Positions 1-7,490 of a DNA stretch of 64,000 bases are shown in pieces. Numbering within the stretch: the stretch's first letter is position 1; each line of letters opens with the position of its first letter. Source of the DNA: Candidatus Saccharimonadota bacterium (lineage in GTDB: Bacteria; Patescibacteriota; Saccharimonadia; Saccharimonadales; Saccharimonadaceae); the NCBI GenBank assembly GCA_017431465.1, contig JAFRLA010000014.1:1-64000 (forward strand), read 5' to 3'. The notes beneath the pieces were generated by a model. The model ran no database searches. It had not been told where the DNA came from and worked only from the letters and a program-made list of their open reading frames with translations. The translations under genes and the position numbers were made by a program.

Positions 1-708
1 TCCGTTTTCATCGGTATCCGAGTTTTCGTCCTCTTCTTCTGCCGGATCGGCTACGTCTTGGCCGGCAGCTCTACGCTTGGCAATATCAGCTTCTTGAATA
101 CGCAAAGAGGCTCGGTAAGCCAAGGCGAGCTGACAATCTGTAAAGGCATCTGGGTTCATCTCTATCTCAGACATAACGCTTTCCATTTCATCAGCCGCAG
201 TTTTCAATAGACCAGAATTGACTAACGCATCTATGTAATTAACTTGCGCTGCTACATAGTCTACGATATTTATGCCTTTGTCAGTCTGGTCGGGTTTTAG
301 CGTAGATATTTCCTCCGGAATGTTCTCGGTATAAGCCTCTTCTTCTTCGGTATAAGCCGGCTCGTCGATTTCTTCTCCCTCAACGGTCTTAGCAGAATCG
401 TCTCGATTATTATTGACTAGTAGGATGACGATCGTTGTACCGCCGATTAAGAGCAAAATCGAAAAAACAATTATCGCTACTCTCAGGAGTTGTTTCTTGT
501 TGACTGATTTAAAACGGCTGCGAGTAGACTTAGGGATAGACGTAAAATTATTGACAGGCTTCTCTTTTCGTTTCAGAAATAGCCTCGATTTTTTTACTCT
601 AGTAAACAAGCTGTCCTTTTTCCCAGCAAGCGATTTATTCAAAATGTCTTGCGAAGAATAGGATATGCTCTCGGACTGGTTATTTTTTCCCTCCACAGAA
701 TTGTCCAT
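1..708 (-). CDS. Partial single-pass membrane protein, function unknown
   Basis: The reading frame is open from an ATG at 708 to the window edge; 236 codons are visible and no stop is reached, so the C-terminus lies outside. The N-terminal ~73 residues are polar and Lys/Arg-rich (cytoplasmic by positive-inside). One hydrophobic segment follows at about residues 74-98, then an acidic Glu/Asp-rich outer region with a Cys and a run of acidic residues at the edge. There is no clear Shine-Dalgarno sequence; a TTAAAT lies 6 nt before the ATG, fitting the leaderless pattern seen elsewhere. I do not recognise a family. Confidence 0.75.
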   Translation of the reverse strand, partial: MDNSVEGKNNQSESISYSSQDILNKSLAGKKDSLFTRVKKSRLFLKRKEKPVNNFTSIPKSTRSRFKSVNKKQLLRVAIIVFSILLLIGGTTIVILLVNNNRDDSAKTVEGEEIDEPAYTEEEEAYTENIPEEISTLKPDQTDKGINIVDYVAAQVNYIDALVNSGLLKTAADEMESVMSEIEMNPDAFTDCQLALAYRASLRIQEADIAKRRAAGQDVADPAEEEDENSDTDENG

Positions 709-745
709 AGTTATATTTAAGCACAAGAACAACAAAATAGCAAGA

Positions 746-770
746 AAAGCCCCGCCAAAACGGCGAGGCT
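746..770 (-). terminator. Intrinsic terminator after the SH3 protein gene
   Basis: On the minus strand AGCCTCGCC, a GTTTT loop and GGCGGGGCT form a GC-rich hairpin followed by TTTTCTT. It lies 14 nt past the stop of the SH3 gene and ahead of the next minus-strand gene, separating the two transcripts. Confidence 0.8.
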
Positions 771-783
771 AATCTACGGAGGG

Positions 784-1431
784 TTAAACGGCATACTTCT
801 TAATATAGCTTAAAAGCGTGTCAAAATTATGGCCGACATCCGATTTTTTTTCTACGCTACCTTTATAGACATGACTATCATATTCGAATACCCCATCGTA
901 GAAATAGCAACTTGCATACATTTCGTAAGTGTACTTAGCATTCTTTATTGTAACGTAGAACTCAACTCTGGTAAAATAGATGCCGTCTTCATCATCATAG
1001 ACAATTAGCTCTGGTTCAGTCGCGAATTCAACGGACCAGCCATACTCTTCGACAATAGACAGGATCTTTTTGCGTTGCTTTTTCGCGAGCGCTAAAAGCC
1101 CAGCCTTACTCATGTGCGTCTTCAGATTGGTCTTCTTCACATAGCCATACTTGCCAGATGCATAGCGGATCTTTACCCAGCCTTTTTTATTGGCCGAGCC
1201 GTACTGCGTGACTTTTTTGTCCTTTTTTAGCGTCGCAACAACTTTGCTAGAGGCAGACGCTTTTTTGTAGACCTTCAACGTAGTTGGTTTTACAAATCGC
1301 GTATACTTCGTCGCAGCCTTAGCTACGGGTGAGCCGGTAGTGTTGGCGATTTCCGGAGCGAGTCCTACGCCCCCGAACAGCAAACACAAAACGACCAGAA
1401 TAGCAGTTACCTTCTTTGATGACCTCTGCAT
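784..1431 (-). CDS. Secreted bacterial SH3-domain protein
   Basis: A 215-residue protein with a signal peptide: basic MQRSSKK start, hydrophobic core at residues ~9-25, and a plausible AKA cleavage site near 37-39. Residues ~40-105 look like an SH3b/SH3_3 repeat (pattern TLKVYKKASASSKVVATLKK ... GWVKIRYASGKYGYVKK), a fold that usually binds peptidoglycan. The C-terminal ~110 residues are not recognised. An AAAGGAGGG sits 8 nt before the ATG, which fixes the start. It is probably exported and wall-associated, with its own promoter and terminator (monocistronic). Confidence 0.8.
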   Translation of the reverse strand: MQRSSKKVTAILVVLCLLFGGVGLAPEIANTTGSPVAKAATKYTRFVKPTTLKVYKKASASSKVVATLKKDKKVTQYGSANKKGWVKIRYASGKYGYVKKTNLKTHMSKAGLLALAKKQRKKILSIVEEYGWSVEFATEPELIVYDDEDGIYFTRVEFYVTIKNAKYTYEMYASCYFYDGVFEYDSHVYKGSVEKKSDVGHNFDTLLSYIKKYAV

Positions 1432-1479
1432 AAGCCATCCCTCCTTTCAAAGAGCTAGGACGATCTGTCCTCCGAGACC

Positions 1480-1510
1480 TGTACACTATGTACAAGATAC
1501 TCTTATTTTA
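1480..1510 (-). promoter_or_regulatory. Promoter with palindromic operator-like site for the SH3 gene
   Basis: On the minus strand a TAAAAT (1505-1510) is followed just downstream by the palindrome TGTAC-N5-GTACA (1480-1494). The palindrome falls at the expected transcription start, where a repressor dimer could bind. The leader to the ATG is about 50-65 nt, long for this genome. No regulator is identified. Confidence 0.4.
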
Positions 1511-1576
1511 GCACATTCGGGGCGATTTTGCAAGCATGAGCAGAATCAACAGGGGCGGCGCGGCGCTATAAATAAG

Positions 1577-2176
1577 CTACTTTGTCTCTGATTTGTTGTA
1601 GTTGATCAAGCCGTCGACATTGCGGTTTGCAACGATTTTAACTTCGCCGCTATTGTTTTTGATCTCAGTAGTTCTGAGACCAATACTGATAACCGTCCCT
1701 TTAAAGCCATCAAGCACGACCGTGTCGCCAACACAAAATTGCTCTTCGATAATGATTGTTACGCCGGCGATCAGGTCTTTGATCATGTCTTGGAACGCAA
1801 GACCAACGACAGCGGTCAAAATGCCGAGACCGGCGATTAGCGAGGTAACGTTGACGCCAAGGTCTGCTAGGACGACCAGAATCGTCAAAACTATCATCAG
1901 ATACTTCAAGGCACTGCTGAGAAGTTGGGAGACGGTCTTAATGCGCTGGCGCTGAACCTTTGTCAACTGTTTCCGCTTAATTAAACCGGCCTTCGTGACC
2001 TTGGCGCCTTTACTGTTCGCGGCGGCGCTAGCGCTATTGGCGTTCTTACTCGCACGCGTAAAGGCAACCTTCAAAATCCGGCGAAGGATTAGGTAGATCA
2101 CGAAAATCAGGAGTAGATAAACTGCTAAACCAACAAGTTTTTTCGTGCTAATATGAAGACCGAGGATGTCGAACAT
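1577..2176 (-). CDS. Short MscS-family mechanosensitive channel
   Basis: A 199-residue MscS-type protein. There is one N-terminal membrane helix (~10-32), a basic linker, then a helix near 90-108 and the pore-type helix (Gly/Ala-rich, LIAGLGILTAVVGLAFQDM). The beta-domain follows (FCVGDTVVLDGFKGTVISIG, ~147-166) and ends in the NRNVDGLINY segment. The C-terminal alpha/beta cage domain of E. coli MscS is missing, so this is a minimal form. It would release osmolytes under membrane tension. It starts 4 nt after the stop of the upstream hydrolase gene with no strong SD, suggesting translational coupling. Confidence 0.85.
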   Translation of the reverse strand: MFDILGLHISTKKLVGLAVYLLLIFVIYLILRRILKVAFTRASKNANSASAAANSKGAKVTKAGLIKRKQLTKVQRQRIKTVSQLLSSALKYLMIVLTILVVLADLGVNVTSLIAGLGILTAVVGLAFQDMIKDLIAGVTIIIEEQFCVGDTVVLDGFKGTVISIGLRTTEIKNNSGEVKIVANRNVDGLINYNKSETK

Positions 2177-2180
2177 AATT

Positions 2181-3134
2181 CTAAGCGGTGATTAACCCCG
2201 CGCTATTGACGTCGTAATCGTCGAGCTTAGCGGATTTGATTGCTGGGTCTTCGTAAGTATTGTAATAGTAGGTCTTGGTCGCAGCGGAATAGCCGCCGGT
2301 ATAGACGGTCTTCTCGAAGTTACCGTCGGCCATTGCGGCAGCGCCGTCGATCATCGCAACACCGGCCAAAGTATGGAAAAGTCTGGCGACGTTTTCTTCT
2401 TCAGTAGATTTTTCCGGATAGTGAGTATTTAAGTAAGCTACACGGACAAAACGAGATGGCGAGTAGTAATCGCCTGGGATGCCGCGCATCAGCGAACCAG
2501 AACCGAACGGAGTCATTACGGTCTTCTCGCCCCAAGTAACTTTCTTAGGCTGGAGGCTCATCAAGTTTAGATAGTTTCTCATATTTTCTTGGTGCCAAGC
2601 GTAACCTGGCTGGTTCGTCAGGACGTCTGGATCGTTATGGAAGATCTCCATGCCGTCTTTAGTATATTCGACAACAATGCTGCGGTCCTTATCGCCAATT
2701 AACCAGTGGAGCATAGAGACTGGATATTTCTCGTTGATCGGCTTTGCGATAATTGCAACGTTCTTTAATGCTTCTTCCACCTCGTCGACAGTCGTAAAGT
2801 TCGCCACAACCCAAAGCGGAAATTCGTAAGCGGCAATATTGGTTTTATCGGAGACTGCATCTTTTTCGTATTCAGCATAGCCTGGGAAATTCAGGCCTGC
2901 GATCGCGAGACCCGCCTCATTGGCGCAGTCGAAATAGAGCGGCGTGTTTTCTTCAACAATGCCCATGCCAATAACGGCGTATTTTGGATTCATTGGCCCG
3001 TCAGCAAAAGCTGGTTTATATTGGTAGCCTTTTGGCGTGACTACGATTTTTTGGCCATAGCCAGTCGACCAGTCTAGGTTTCGGCCGAAATACATATTGT
3101 TTTTATCGTCAGTAAAGCGAATGCCCGTACACAT
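2181..3134 (-). CDS. Choloylglycine (bile salt) hydrolase / penicillin V acylase family enzyme
   Basis: A 317-residue Ntn hydrolase of the C59 family, which cleaves amide bonds of conjugated bile salts or related N-acyl substrates. I start at ATG 3134, not at an in-frame ATG 21 nt upstream: AAGGAG lies 6 nt before it, and this start gives Met-Cys-Thr-Gly, exposing the catalytic Cys2 after Met removal. Active-site residues match the family: Cys2, Arg18 and Asp21 in GRNLDW, the Asn in AGLNFPGYAEY, the Asn in VLTNQP, and Arg in PGDYYSPSRFVR. There is no signal peptide, so it is probably cytosolic. It lies between ftsB-like and mscS-like genes in one transcript. The exact substrate is unknown. 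Confidence 0.88.
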   Translation of the reverse strand: MCTGIRFTDDKNNMYFGRNLDWSTGYGQKIVVTPKGYQYKPAFADGPMNPKYAVIGMGIVEENTPLYFDCANEAGLAIAGLNFPGYAEYEKDAVSDKTNIAAYEFPLWVVANFTTVDEVEEALKNVAIIAKPINEKYPVSMLHWLIGDKDRSIVVEYTKDGMEIFHNDPDVLTNQPGYAWHQENMRNYLNLMSLQPKKVTWGEKTVMTPFGSGSLMRGIPGDYYSPSRFVRVAYLNTHYPEKSTEEENVARLFHTLAGVAMIDGAAAMADGNFEKTVYTGGYSAATKTYYYNTYEDPAIKSAKLDDYDVNSAGLITA

Positions 3135-3176
3135 AAAATACTCCTTTTTGTCCACTTTATTTTATCATAAGCGTAA

Positions 3177-3599
3177 TCAAATAGCAAGCAAGAACGAAAG
3201 CCATTGGCGGAAGTTTGATGGCTCAGCGTAAGAAATTTGAATCTCGGAGTTTTCATGCTTCTTCTTGGCTTCTTCGGAATTTTTTGGAAGATATACTAAG
3301 CTCTCGCCAGGCAAGATTTTATTCTCCTTATCGCGAGCGGCAAGCTCTTGATATTCTTCGGAGGCATAATACTGGTTTTCCAAAGCAAGGGTTTCGACTT
3401 CCAGCTCTAGAAGCCTTACTTCTCTGCGCTTGCCGATCAGGCGCTGTTCTAATTCCCAATTACGGCTCAGGGATACGATTGCGCCATAAGTCCACGCCAA
3501 ACAGGCTGCAACAAAAATCAATACTGCTGCGCGTTTGCCGGTCATGCCGCGAGTCAGTTTATATTTAGTCCGCCTGACTTTCTGCTTAAGGTTACCCAT
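3177..3599 (-). CDS. FtsB/DivIC-type septum formation initiator protein
   Basis: A 140-residue bitopic protein: a basic cytoplasmic tail (1-22), one transmembrane helix (~23-43), a coiled coil rich in Glu/Leu/Arg (~45-85), and a short extracytoplasmic tail. This is the FtsB/DivIC plan; the family links FtsL and FtsQ in the divisome. The hydrophobic Trp/Leu-rich C-terminus is atypical. A TATAAT lies 8 nt upstream of the ATG (near-leaderless). The hydrolase and MscS genes follow on the same strand. Confidence 0.75.
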   Translation of the reverse strand: MGNLKQKVRRTKYKLTRGMTGKRAAVLIFVAACLAWTYGAIVSLSRNWELEQRLIGKRREVRLLELEVETLALENQYYASEEYQELAARDKENKILPGESLVYLPKNSEEAKKKHENSEIQISYAEPSNFRQWLSFLLAI

Positions 3600-3651
3600 C
3601 TGACCCTATTATAGCATTTTGTGGTTTTATGGTAAAATATAGGTATGGTCC

Positions 3652-3727
3652 GGGGGCGTAGCTCAGTGGTTAGAGCAGGCGGCTCATAACCGCTTGGTCG
3701 CTGGTTCGAGCCCAGCCGCCCCCACCA
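3652..3727 (+). tRNA. tRNA-Ile2 (CAT anticodon, lysidine type)
   Basis: A full cloverleaf: acceptor GGGGGCG/CGCCCCC, D stem GCTC/GAGC, anticodon loop CTCATAA, T stem GCTGG/CCAGC with TTCGAGC loop, discriminator A and encoded CCA. The anticodon CAT alone could mean Met. The D arm, anticodon-arm context and T stem resemble bacterial tRNA-Ile2 much more than elongator tRNA-Met, so C34 is probably modified to lysidine by TilS to read AUA. Confidence 0.88.
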
Positions 3728-3769
3728 ACAACAAAAAGGGCCCCCTAAAGGGACTCTTTTTGTTGTTGG
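3726..3769. terminator. Bidirectional terminator between tRNA-Ile2 and the 67-residue protein gene
   Basis: The inverted repeat CAACAACAAAAAG ... CTTTTTGTTGTTG encloses a GGG/CCC-rich apex. The A tract and T tract make it usable on both strands, and it lies between two convergent transcription units. Confidence 0.8.
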
Positions 3770-3778
3770 AAATACCAA

Positions 3779-3982
3779 TTATTTCTTCTTGAGGGTCAAG
3801 AAACCGTTGCGTGGGTTTTCGTTGACGGTGCGATCTGCAGGAAGGTCACAAGGGGTACCTTTGCCGCCTTCAGCAGTCTTAGTGAAGAAGTAAATAGTTT
3901 GCTGTTTGCCACCGCGAAGGGTAACTTCAGATTTACGTAGATAGTAAGTGATGCCTTTGCTATTGGTATGCTCGTAGGCCAT
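3779..3982 (-). CDS. Small basic protein, function unknown
   Basis: A 67-residue soluble protein (MAYEHTNSKGITYYLRKSEV...), Lys/Thr/Tyr-rich, ending in LTLKKK, with one Cys and no membrane segment. AAGGAGG lies 5 nt before the ATG, and the coding frame sits between a terminator and its own promoter region, so it is likely a real gene. I do not recognise a domain. Confidence 0.7.
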   Translation of the reverse strand: MAYEHTNSKGITYYLRKSEVTLRGGKQQTIYFFTKTAEGGKGTPCDLPADRTVNENPRNGFLTLKKK

Positions 3983-4018
3983 TTTTCCTCCTTAGTTTGT
4001 TATATCCTTATCTTACGC

Positions 4019-4048
4019 CCTCTTGAAGAAGTAGTCAAGAGGTTTTTT
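4019..4048 (+). terminator. Orphan hairpin with T-run
   Basis: CCTCTTG, a 10-nt loop and CAAGAGG followed by TTTTTT has the form of a plus-strand intrinsic terminator. No plus-strand gene precedes it except tRNA-Ile2, which already has a terminator. It may stop antisense read-through, or as a minus-strand structure sit just upstream of the 67-residue protein's promoter. Confidence 0.45.
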
Positions 4049-4107
4049 AAATTTTCTGGGGTTTCTCAGATAGCAACAGAGGTAATGTTGTATTTTCTAC
4101 AACGTCT

Positions 4108-4815
4108 TTATTTCACAAAAATGATGGCAATTCTGATGAACAACCAGATAAAGAACTTAACGATTATTGTAATAATTACAACAAGATCCAGGATCATCAA
4201 GAAGCCGGAGAGAGTCGGGGTCCACATCGGCGACGCGAAATCGTAGCGATAAAGAGTCGTATCTGGGAGAGCGACGGCATATTTGTCCTCAATTCGCTCA
4301 GAAGTCGGGAATTTATTGATCTCAGTCATATAGCAATTAATATAGTTTGGGTCATTCCAAGCCCAGCGGTTGGCCTGCGCCTGCGGCTGACAGACGGCCA
4401 TGGCAGCGGCATAGACATTGCCGTTTGGGTTATCGTCAGTCGGCGGGTTCGCTGCGGCCTGCTCGAGAATCTCTCCAGTCTTTCTTAAGTATTGATTTTC
4501 AAGGTAAAGTGGTCCCGTGCCAAAAGTAACGTAACTATCGCCATTTCGCTCAACGACATTAATAACGGTGTGTGTCGTGGTGAACTCTTTTAGCTCGCTT
4601 AGCGTCTTCGCAATTTCTGCGTCATTCCCTGCCTCGTCGGCCTTAACGACCGCTTCTTTTAGCTCGTTCATTTTCAAATGATCTAGACGCATTGCGGTTG
4701 CAGTCAAGAATAACAGCGGCACTAGAATTATGGCGAGCTGCCAAATCTTGACCGTACCGAATTTTTTCAGGGTCTTTTTGAGGTTGAACTTCGTTTTTGA
4801 GATTTTACCCACCAT
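4108..4815 (-). CDS. Two-TM membrane protein with large extracytoplasmic domain, unknown
   Basis: A 235-residue protein starting at ATG 4815 (MVGKISKTKFNLKK). The frame runs further upstream, but that extension overlaps the start of divergent murC and lacks a ribosome site. It has a basic N-terminus, a TM helix at ~24-43, an outer domain of ~150 residues with two Cys (possible disulfide) and Asn/Asp-rich stretches, and a strongly hydrophobic C-terminal helix ending in FVK. A TATAAT lies 10 nt before the ATG. No family recognised. Confidence 0.7.
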   Translation of the reverse strand: MVGKISKTKFNLKKTLKKFGTVKIWQLAIILVPLLFLTATAMRLDHLKMNELKEAVVKADEAGNDAEIAKTLSELKEFTTTHTVINVVERNGDSYVTFGTGPLYLENQYLRKTGEILEQAAANPPTDDNPNGNVYAAAMAVCQPQAQANRWAWNDPNYINCYMTEINKFPTSERIEDKYAVALPDTTLYRYDFASPMWTPTLSGFLMILDLVVIITIIVKFFIWLFIRIAIIFVK

Positions 4816-4835
4816 AACTGGTATAATTATAACAT
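4816..4835. promoter_or_regulatory. 20-bp divergent promoter between the two-TM protein gene and murC
   Basis: The only space between the two start codons is 20 bp. It holds TATAATTATA, giving a -10 on each strand (plus-strand TATAAT at 4822-4827, 8 nt before the murC ATG). The mRNAs in both directions would have almost no 5' leader, and each -35 would fall inside the opposite gene. Confidence 0.65.
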
Positions 4836-6119
4836 ATGAATATATATATTTCAGGTATTTCTGGAACTGGTATGGGGCCGCTAGCGTTAATGGCGAAATC
4901 GGCTGGTTTTTCAGTTTTTGGGTCAGACCTTTCTGAGGGGGCAATTTCTCGAGAACTTTATAATGCTGATATTCCGTTTGAAACTGGGCCCAACGCCCAG
5001 AACGGCGATTTTTTGCAGAAGTGTTTTGATGAGAACGGAGTGGACTGGTTTGTTTATACTTCGGCCTTACCTCCGAATCACCCAGAACTTGTCTTAGCTC
5101 AAAAACTCGGGCTTCGCGTGTCTAAAAGAGATGAGCTGATTGCGTTTTTGGTCGATAAACTAGGGCTTAATATGGTCGCAGTAGCGGGGACGCATGGCAA
5201 GACTACTACTACTTCGATGATTATTTGGGCTTGTTTGGAGCTTGATATTCCAGTCTCGTATCTTGTTGGGACGACCTTACCGTTTGCGGCCTCGGGCGTT
5301 TATGATACTTCGTCGCAATTTTTGATTTATGAGGCTGATGAATATGATCGGAATTTCTTACACTTTTCGCCGTGGCTTTCGGTAATTACGGTGATTTCAT
5401 ATGACCACCCAGATATTTACCCAACGCGCGAGGACTACCAAAAGGCGTTTCGAAGGTTCGAGGGACAAAGCGACCGGGTTGTTCGGATATCAGACGAATT
5501 TCCGGCTTCGGATTTCCAGATTTCTGGCGCGGCCCGACGCGAGGATGCAAGTTTGGCGGCGCAAGCGGTGCTTATGATGGCCGAGGAAGTCGGGACGACG
5601 ATTCCATACGAGCAAGTAATCGAGGTTCTGAATCGTTTTCCGGGTAGCGGACGGCGATTCGAGCGAATCTGTTCGGGAGTTTATTCAGACTACGGGCATC
5701 ATCCGGAGGAGATTTCTGCAACTATAGATCTTGCGCGCGAAGAAGCTTCGCGGCTAGGCCTTAAGGGCGTTGTAGCGATTTATGAGCCCCACCAAAATAC
5801 TAGGCAACACGAAGTTTTTGACGATTACGCCCGAGCATTTGACGGCGTGTCCCATCTTTACTGGTTGCCAACATATCTCACGCGAGAGAACCCGGAGCTT
5901 TCGATAATCTCGCCGAAAGAGTTTATTTCATCGCTGTCGCCAGAGGTTTCGCAAGTCGCTGAGCCGGCCGAACTTGATTCGACGTTCGGGCTAGAGTTGC
6001 AAAAATGGCGCAGCGAAGGCTATTTGATTTTACTACTTACGGCCGGTCCGGCGGACGCGTGGTTGCGCGAGGTGTTTGCGGGGATGGACGATCTCGTCCC
6101 AGAAAATGCCGACGAGTAG
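4836..6119 (+). CDS. murC: UDP-N-acetylmuramate--L-alanine ligase
   Basis: A 427-residue Mur ligase that adds L-Ala to UDP-MurNAc using ATP in the cytoplasm. It has an N-terminal nucleotide-sugar domain opening with GISGTGMGPLA (residues ~6-16), P-loop GTHGKTTTT (~117-125), the metal/carbamate-region motif YEADEYDRNF (~165-174), and a C-terminal domain with SDYGHHPEEI. The GTHGKTT form and the YGHHP motif point to MurC rather than MurD/E/F; Mpl is a less likely alternative. The last 87 nt overlap, tail to tail, the O-antigen-ligase-like gene on the other strand. Confidence 0.88.
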   Translation: MNIYISGISGTGMGPLALMAKSAGFSVFGSDLSEGAISRELYNADIPFETGPNAQNGDFLQKCFDENGVDWFVYTSALPPNHPELVLAQKLGLRVSKRDELIAFLVDKLGLNMVAVAGTHGKTTTTSMIIWACLELDIPVSYLVGTTLPFAASGVYDTSSQFLIYEADEYDRNFLHFSPWLSVITVISYDHPDIYPTREDYQKAFRRFEGQSDRVVRISDEFPASDFQISGAARREDASLAAQAVLMMAEEVGTTIPYEQVIEVLNRFPGSGRRFERICSGVYSDYGHHPEEISATIDLAREEASRLGLKGVVAIYEPHQNTRQHEVFDDYARAFDGVSHLYWLPTYLTRENPELSIISPKEFISSLSPEVSQVAEPAELDSTFGLELQKWRSEGYLILLLTAGPADAWLREVFAGMDDLVPENADE

Positions 6120-7490
6120 CGGCGGAATAAGATAAATATGGAAGGCATTCGGGAGGCCGGAGAAGAAGAATAAGGTTAGTGCATAAGCGATGATAACGGC
6201 GGTTATGCAGGCGTTAGATGCGCACCTCATATAACCTGCAATCATCACTACCGCTAACCCGATTCCTATGAGGCCAAGCTCAAGGAGAAGCGAAGCGTAT
6301 TCGTTTTGGACAATTTGTTTTCTGGTACCAACTTTGTCAGGAAATTTCTCGTTTAGTATCGTACCAGCAGAGCCAAGACCTGAGCCAAAAATCAAAATTT
6401 TTGGATCGGAAGTTGCTGCTTCCAGCGCCAGGTTAGTGAAATTCACGCGCACATCTGTAGATTCGGAAACGTAGCCATTGTAGGACGAGGATGGGGATGT
6501 CGGTCCCGAGGACTGCTCAGGCTGCTCGGATTGCCCAGACTCAGTGCCTGCCTCATCGTCGGGCGACTGTTCAGGGTTCTCGATGCTATTTTCCTCGGTC
6601 GGGCGAAGATCGAGATGGCCGAGCGTCAAATGGTGTAGTGCTTTAGTTGTGCCGGAGATAAAGTTGTCAGAAGTCGGAGATATGACCGACATTGTTCCCT
6701 GCGCAGTAAGCGTTATCATAAAAGCGGCTAGAACCGCCGGGAAGATCAGTAGCGGTTTTTTAGATTTTTTGGCAAAACTTAGCGAAATTGCCAGGAAAAT
6801 TATCGCAACGATAAATGAGTAAATCGCCCCACGTGAAAAAGTTAGAAAGAGTGTCGTCGAGAAAAAACCGGCGAGCAAAAAGTAGGCTCGTTTGTGGTTG
6901 GTTTTTGTGGCGAAAGCAAGATAAAAACTAAGCAACGCCGGCGCGATCAATAGCCCGCCCATAAACTGCGGCTCCAAAGTAAAGCCGTTCGGGTGCGGAA
7001 AGCCAAAAGAAGTATATGAACAACCGGCGCACATCAAAGAGTCTGCACGCGAAACTCCTGCTAAATCAAGTAAGCATTGAGCCCAGCAAAAAACGCTAAC
7101 AACTGCGCTGGTGATAATCAGAACTTGGAGAAGTTTATGCCTAAGTATGCCATCGTCTTTCAGAAGGTAGAGCGTGTTTAGAGCCGCAAAGATAATTAGC
7201 GTAAGCAGACCGGCAGTTAGAACTGCACGAAAAGGGTTGCCGGACCAGAAAACTGAACCAAATGCATAAAGCGGAAACAGCGCGACTAGGATAAGTTTTT
7301 TTGGCGTAAAGAATTTTATGAGCTTGCCTAAATTCGGAAGACTAACAATGGCGAATAATATTAGCCAAATTTCTGGGAGAGAAATTTCTAGATACATTGA
7401 ATCGGTTTCGCCTAGTCTAATTACTGGGAAATTAGTAAAAAACACAACTATCGGCAAAAGAAACAACGAAAGCCTATTTAATTTTTTCAT
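6033..7490 (-). CDS. O-antigen ligase / Wzy-type polymerase family membrane protein
   Basis: A 485-residue polytopic protein with about ten hydrophobic helices, a large extracytoplasmic loop with Ser/Glu/Pro/Gln-rich low complexity (~residues 290-345), then a conserved-type segment (FGSGLGSAGTI ... QNEYASLLLELGLIGI) typical of the Wzy_C/O-antigen ligase family. It would polymerise or transfer lipid-linked glycans outside the membrane. I start at ATG 7490, with AGAGG upstream, rather than a TTG 3 nt before. It overlaps the upstream glycosyltransferase gene by 17 nt and the convergent murC by 87 nt. Confidence 0.82.
   Translation of the reverse strand: MKKLNRLSLFLLPIVVFFTNFPVIRLGETDSMYLEISLPEIWLILFAIVSLPNLGKLIKFFTPKKLILVALFPLYAFGSVFWSGNPFRAVLTAGLLTLIIFAALNTLYLLKDDGILRHKLLQVLIITSAVVSVFCWAQCLLDLAGVSRADSLMCAGCSYTSFGFPHPNGFTLEPQFMGGLLIAPALLSFYLAFATKTNHKRAYFLLAGFFSTTLFLTFSRGAIYSFIVAIIFLAISLSFAKKSKKPLLIFPAVLAAFMITLTAQGTMSVISPTSDNFISGTTKALHHLTLGHLDLRPTEENSIENPEQSPDDEAGTESGQSEQPEQSSGPTSPSSSYNGYVSESTDVRVNFTNLALEAATSDPKILIFGSGLGSAGTILNEKFPDKVGTRKQIVQNEYASLLLELGLIGIGLAVVMIAGYMRCASNACITAVIIAYALTLFFFSGLPNAFHIYLIPPLLVGIFWDEIVHPRKHLAQPRVRRTGRK

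Noticed and set aside
3554-3778. 74-residue minus-strand frame over the tRNA-Ile2 gene
   Set aside because: It is the antisense translation of the tRNA and terminator; the peptide GRLGSNQRPSGYEPPALTTE is a well-known false protein from antisense tRNA.
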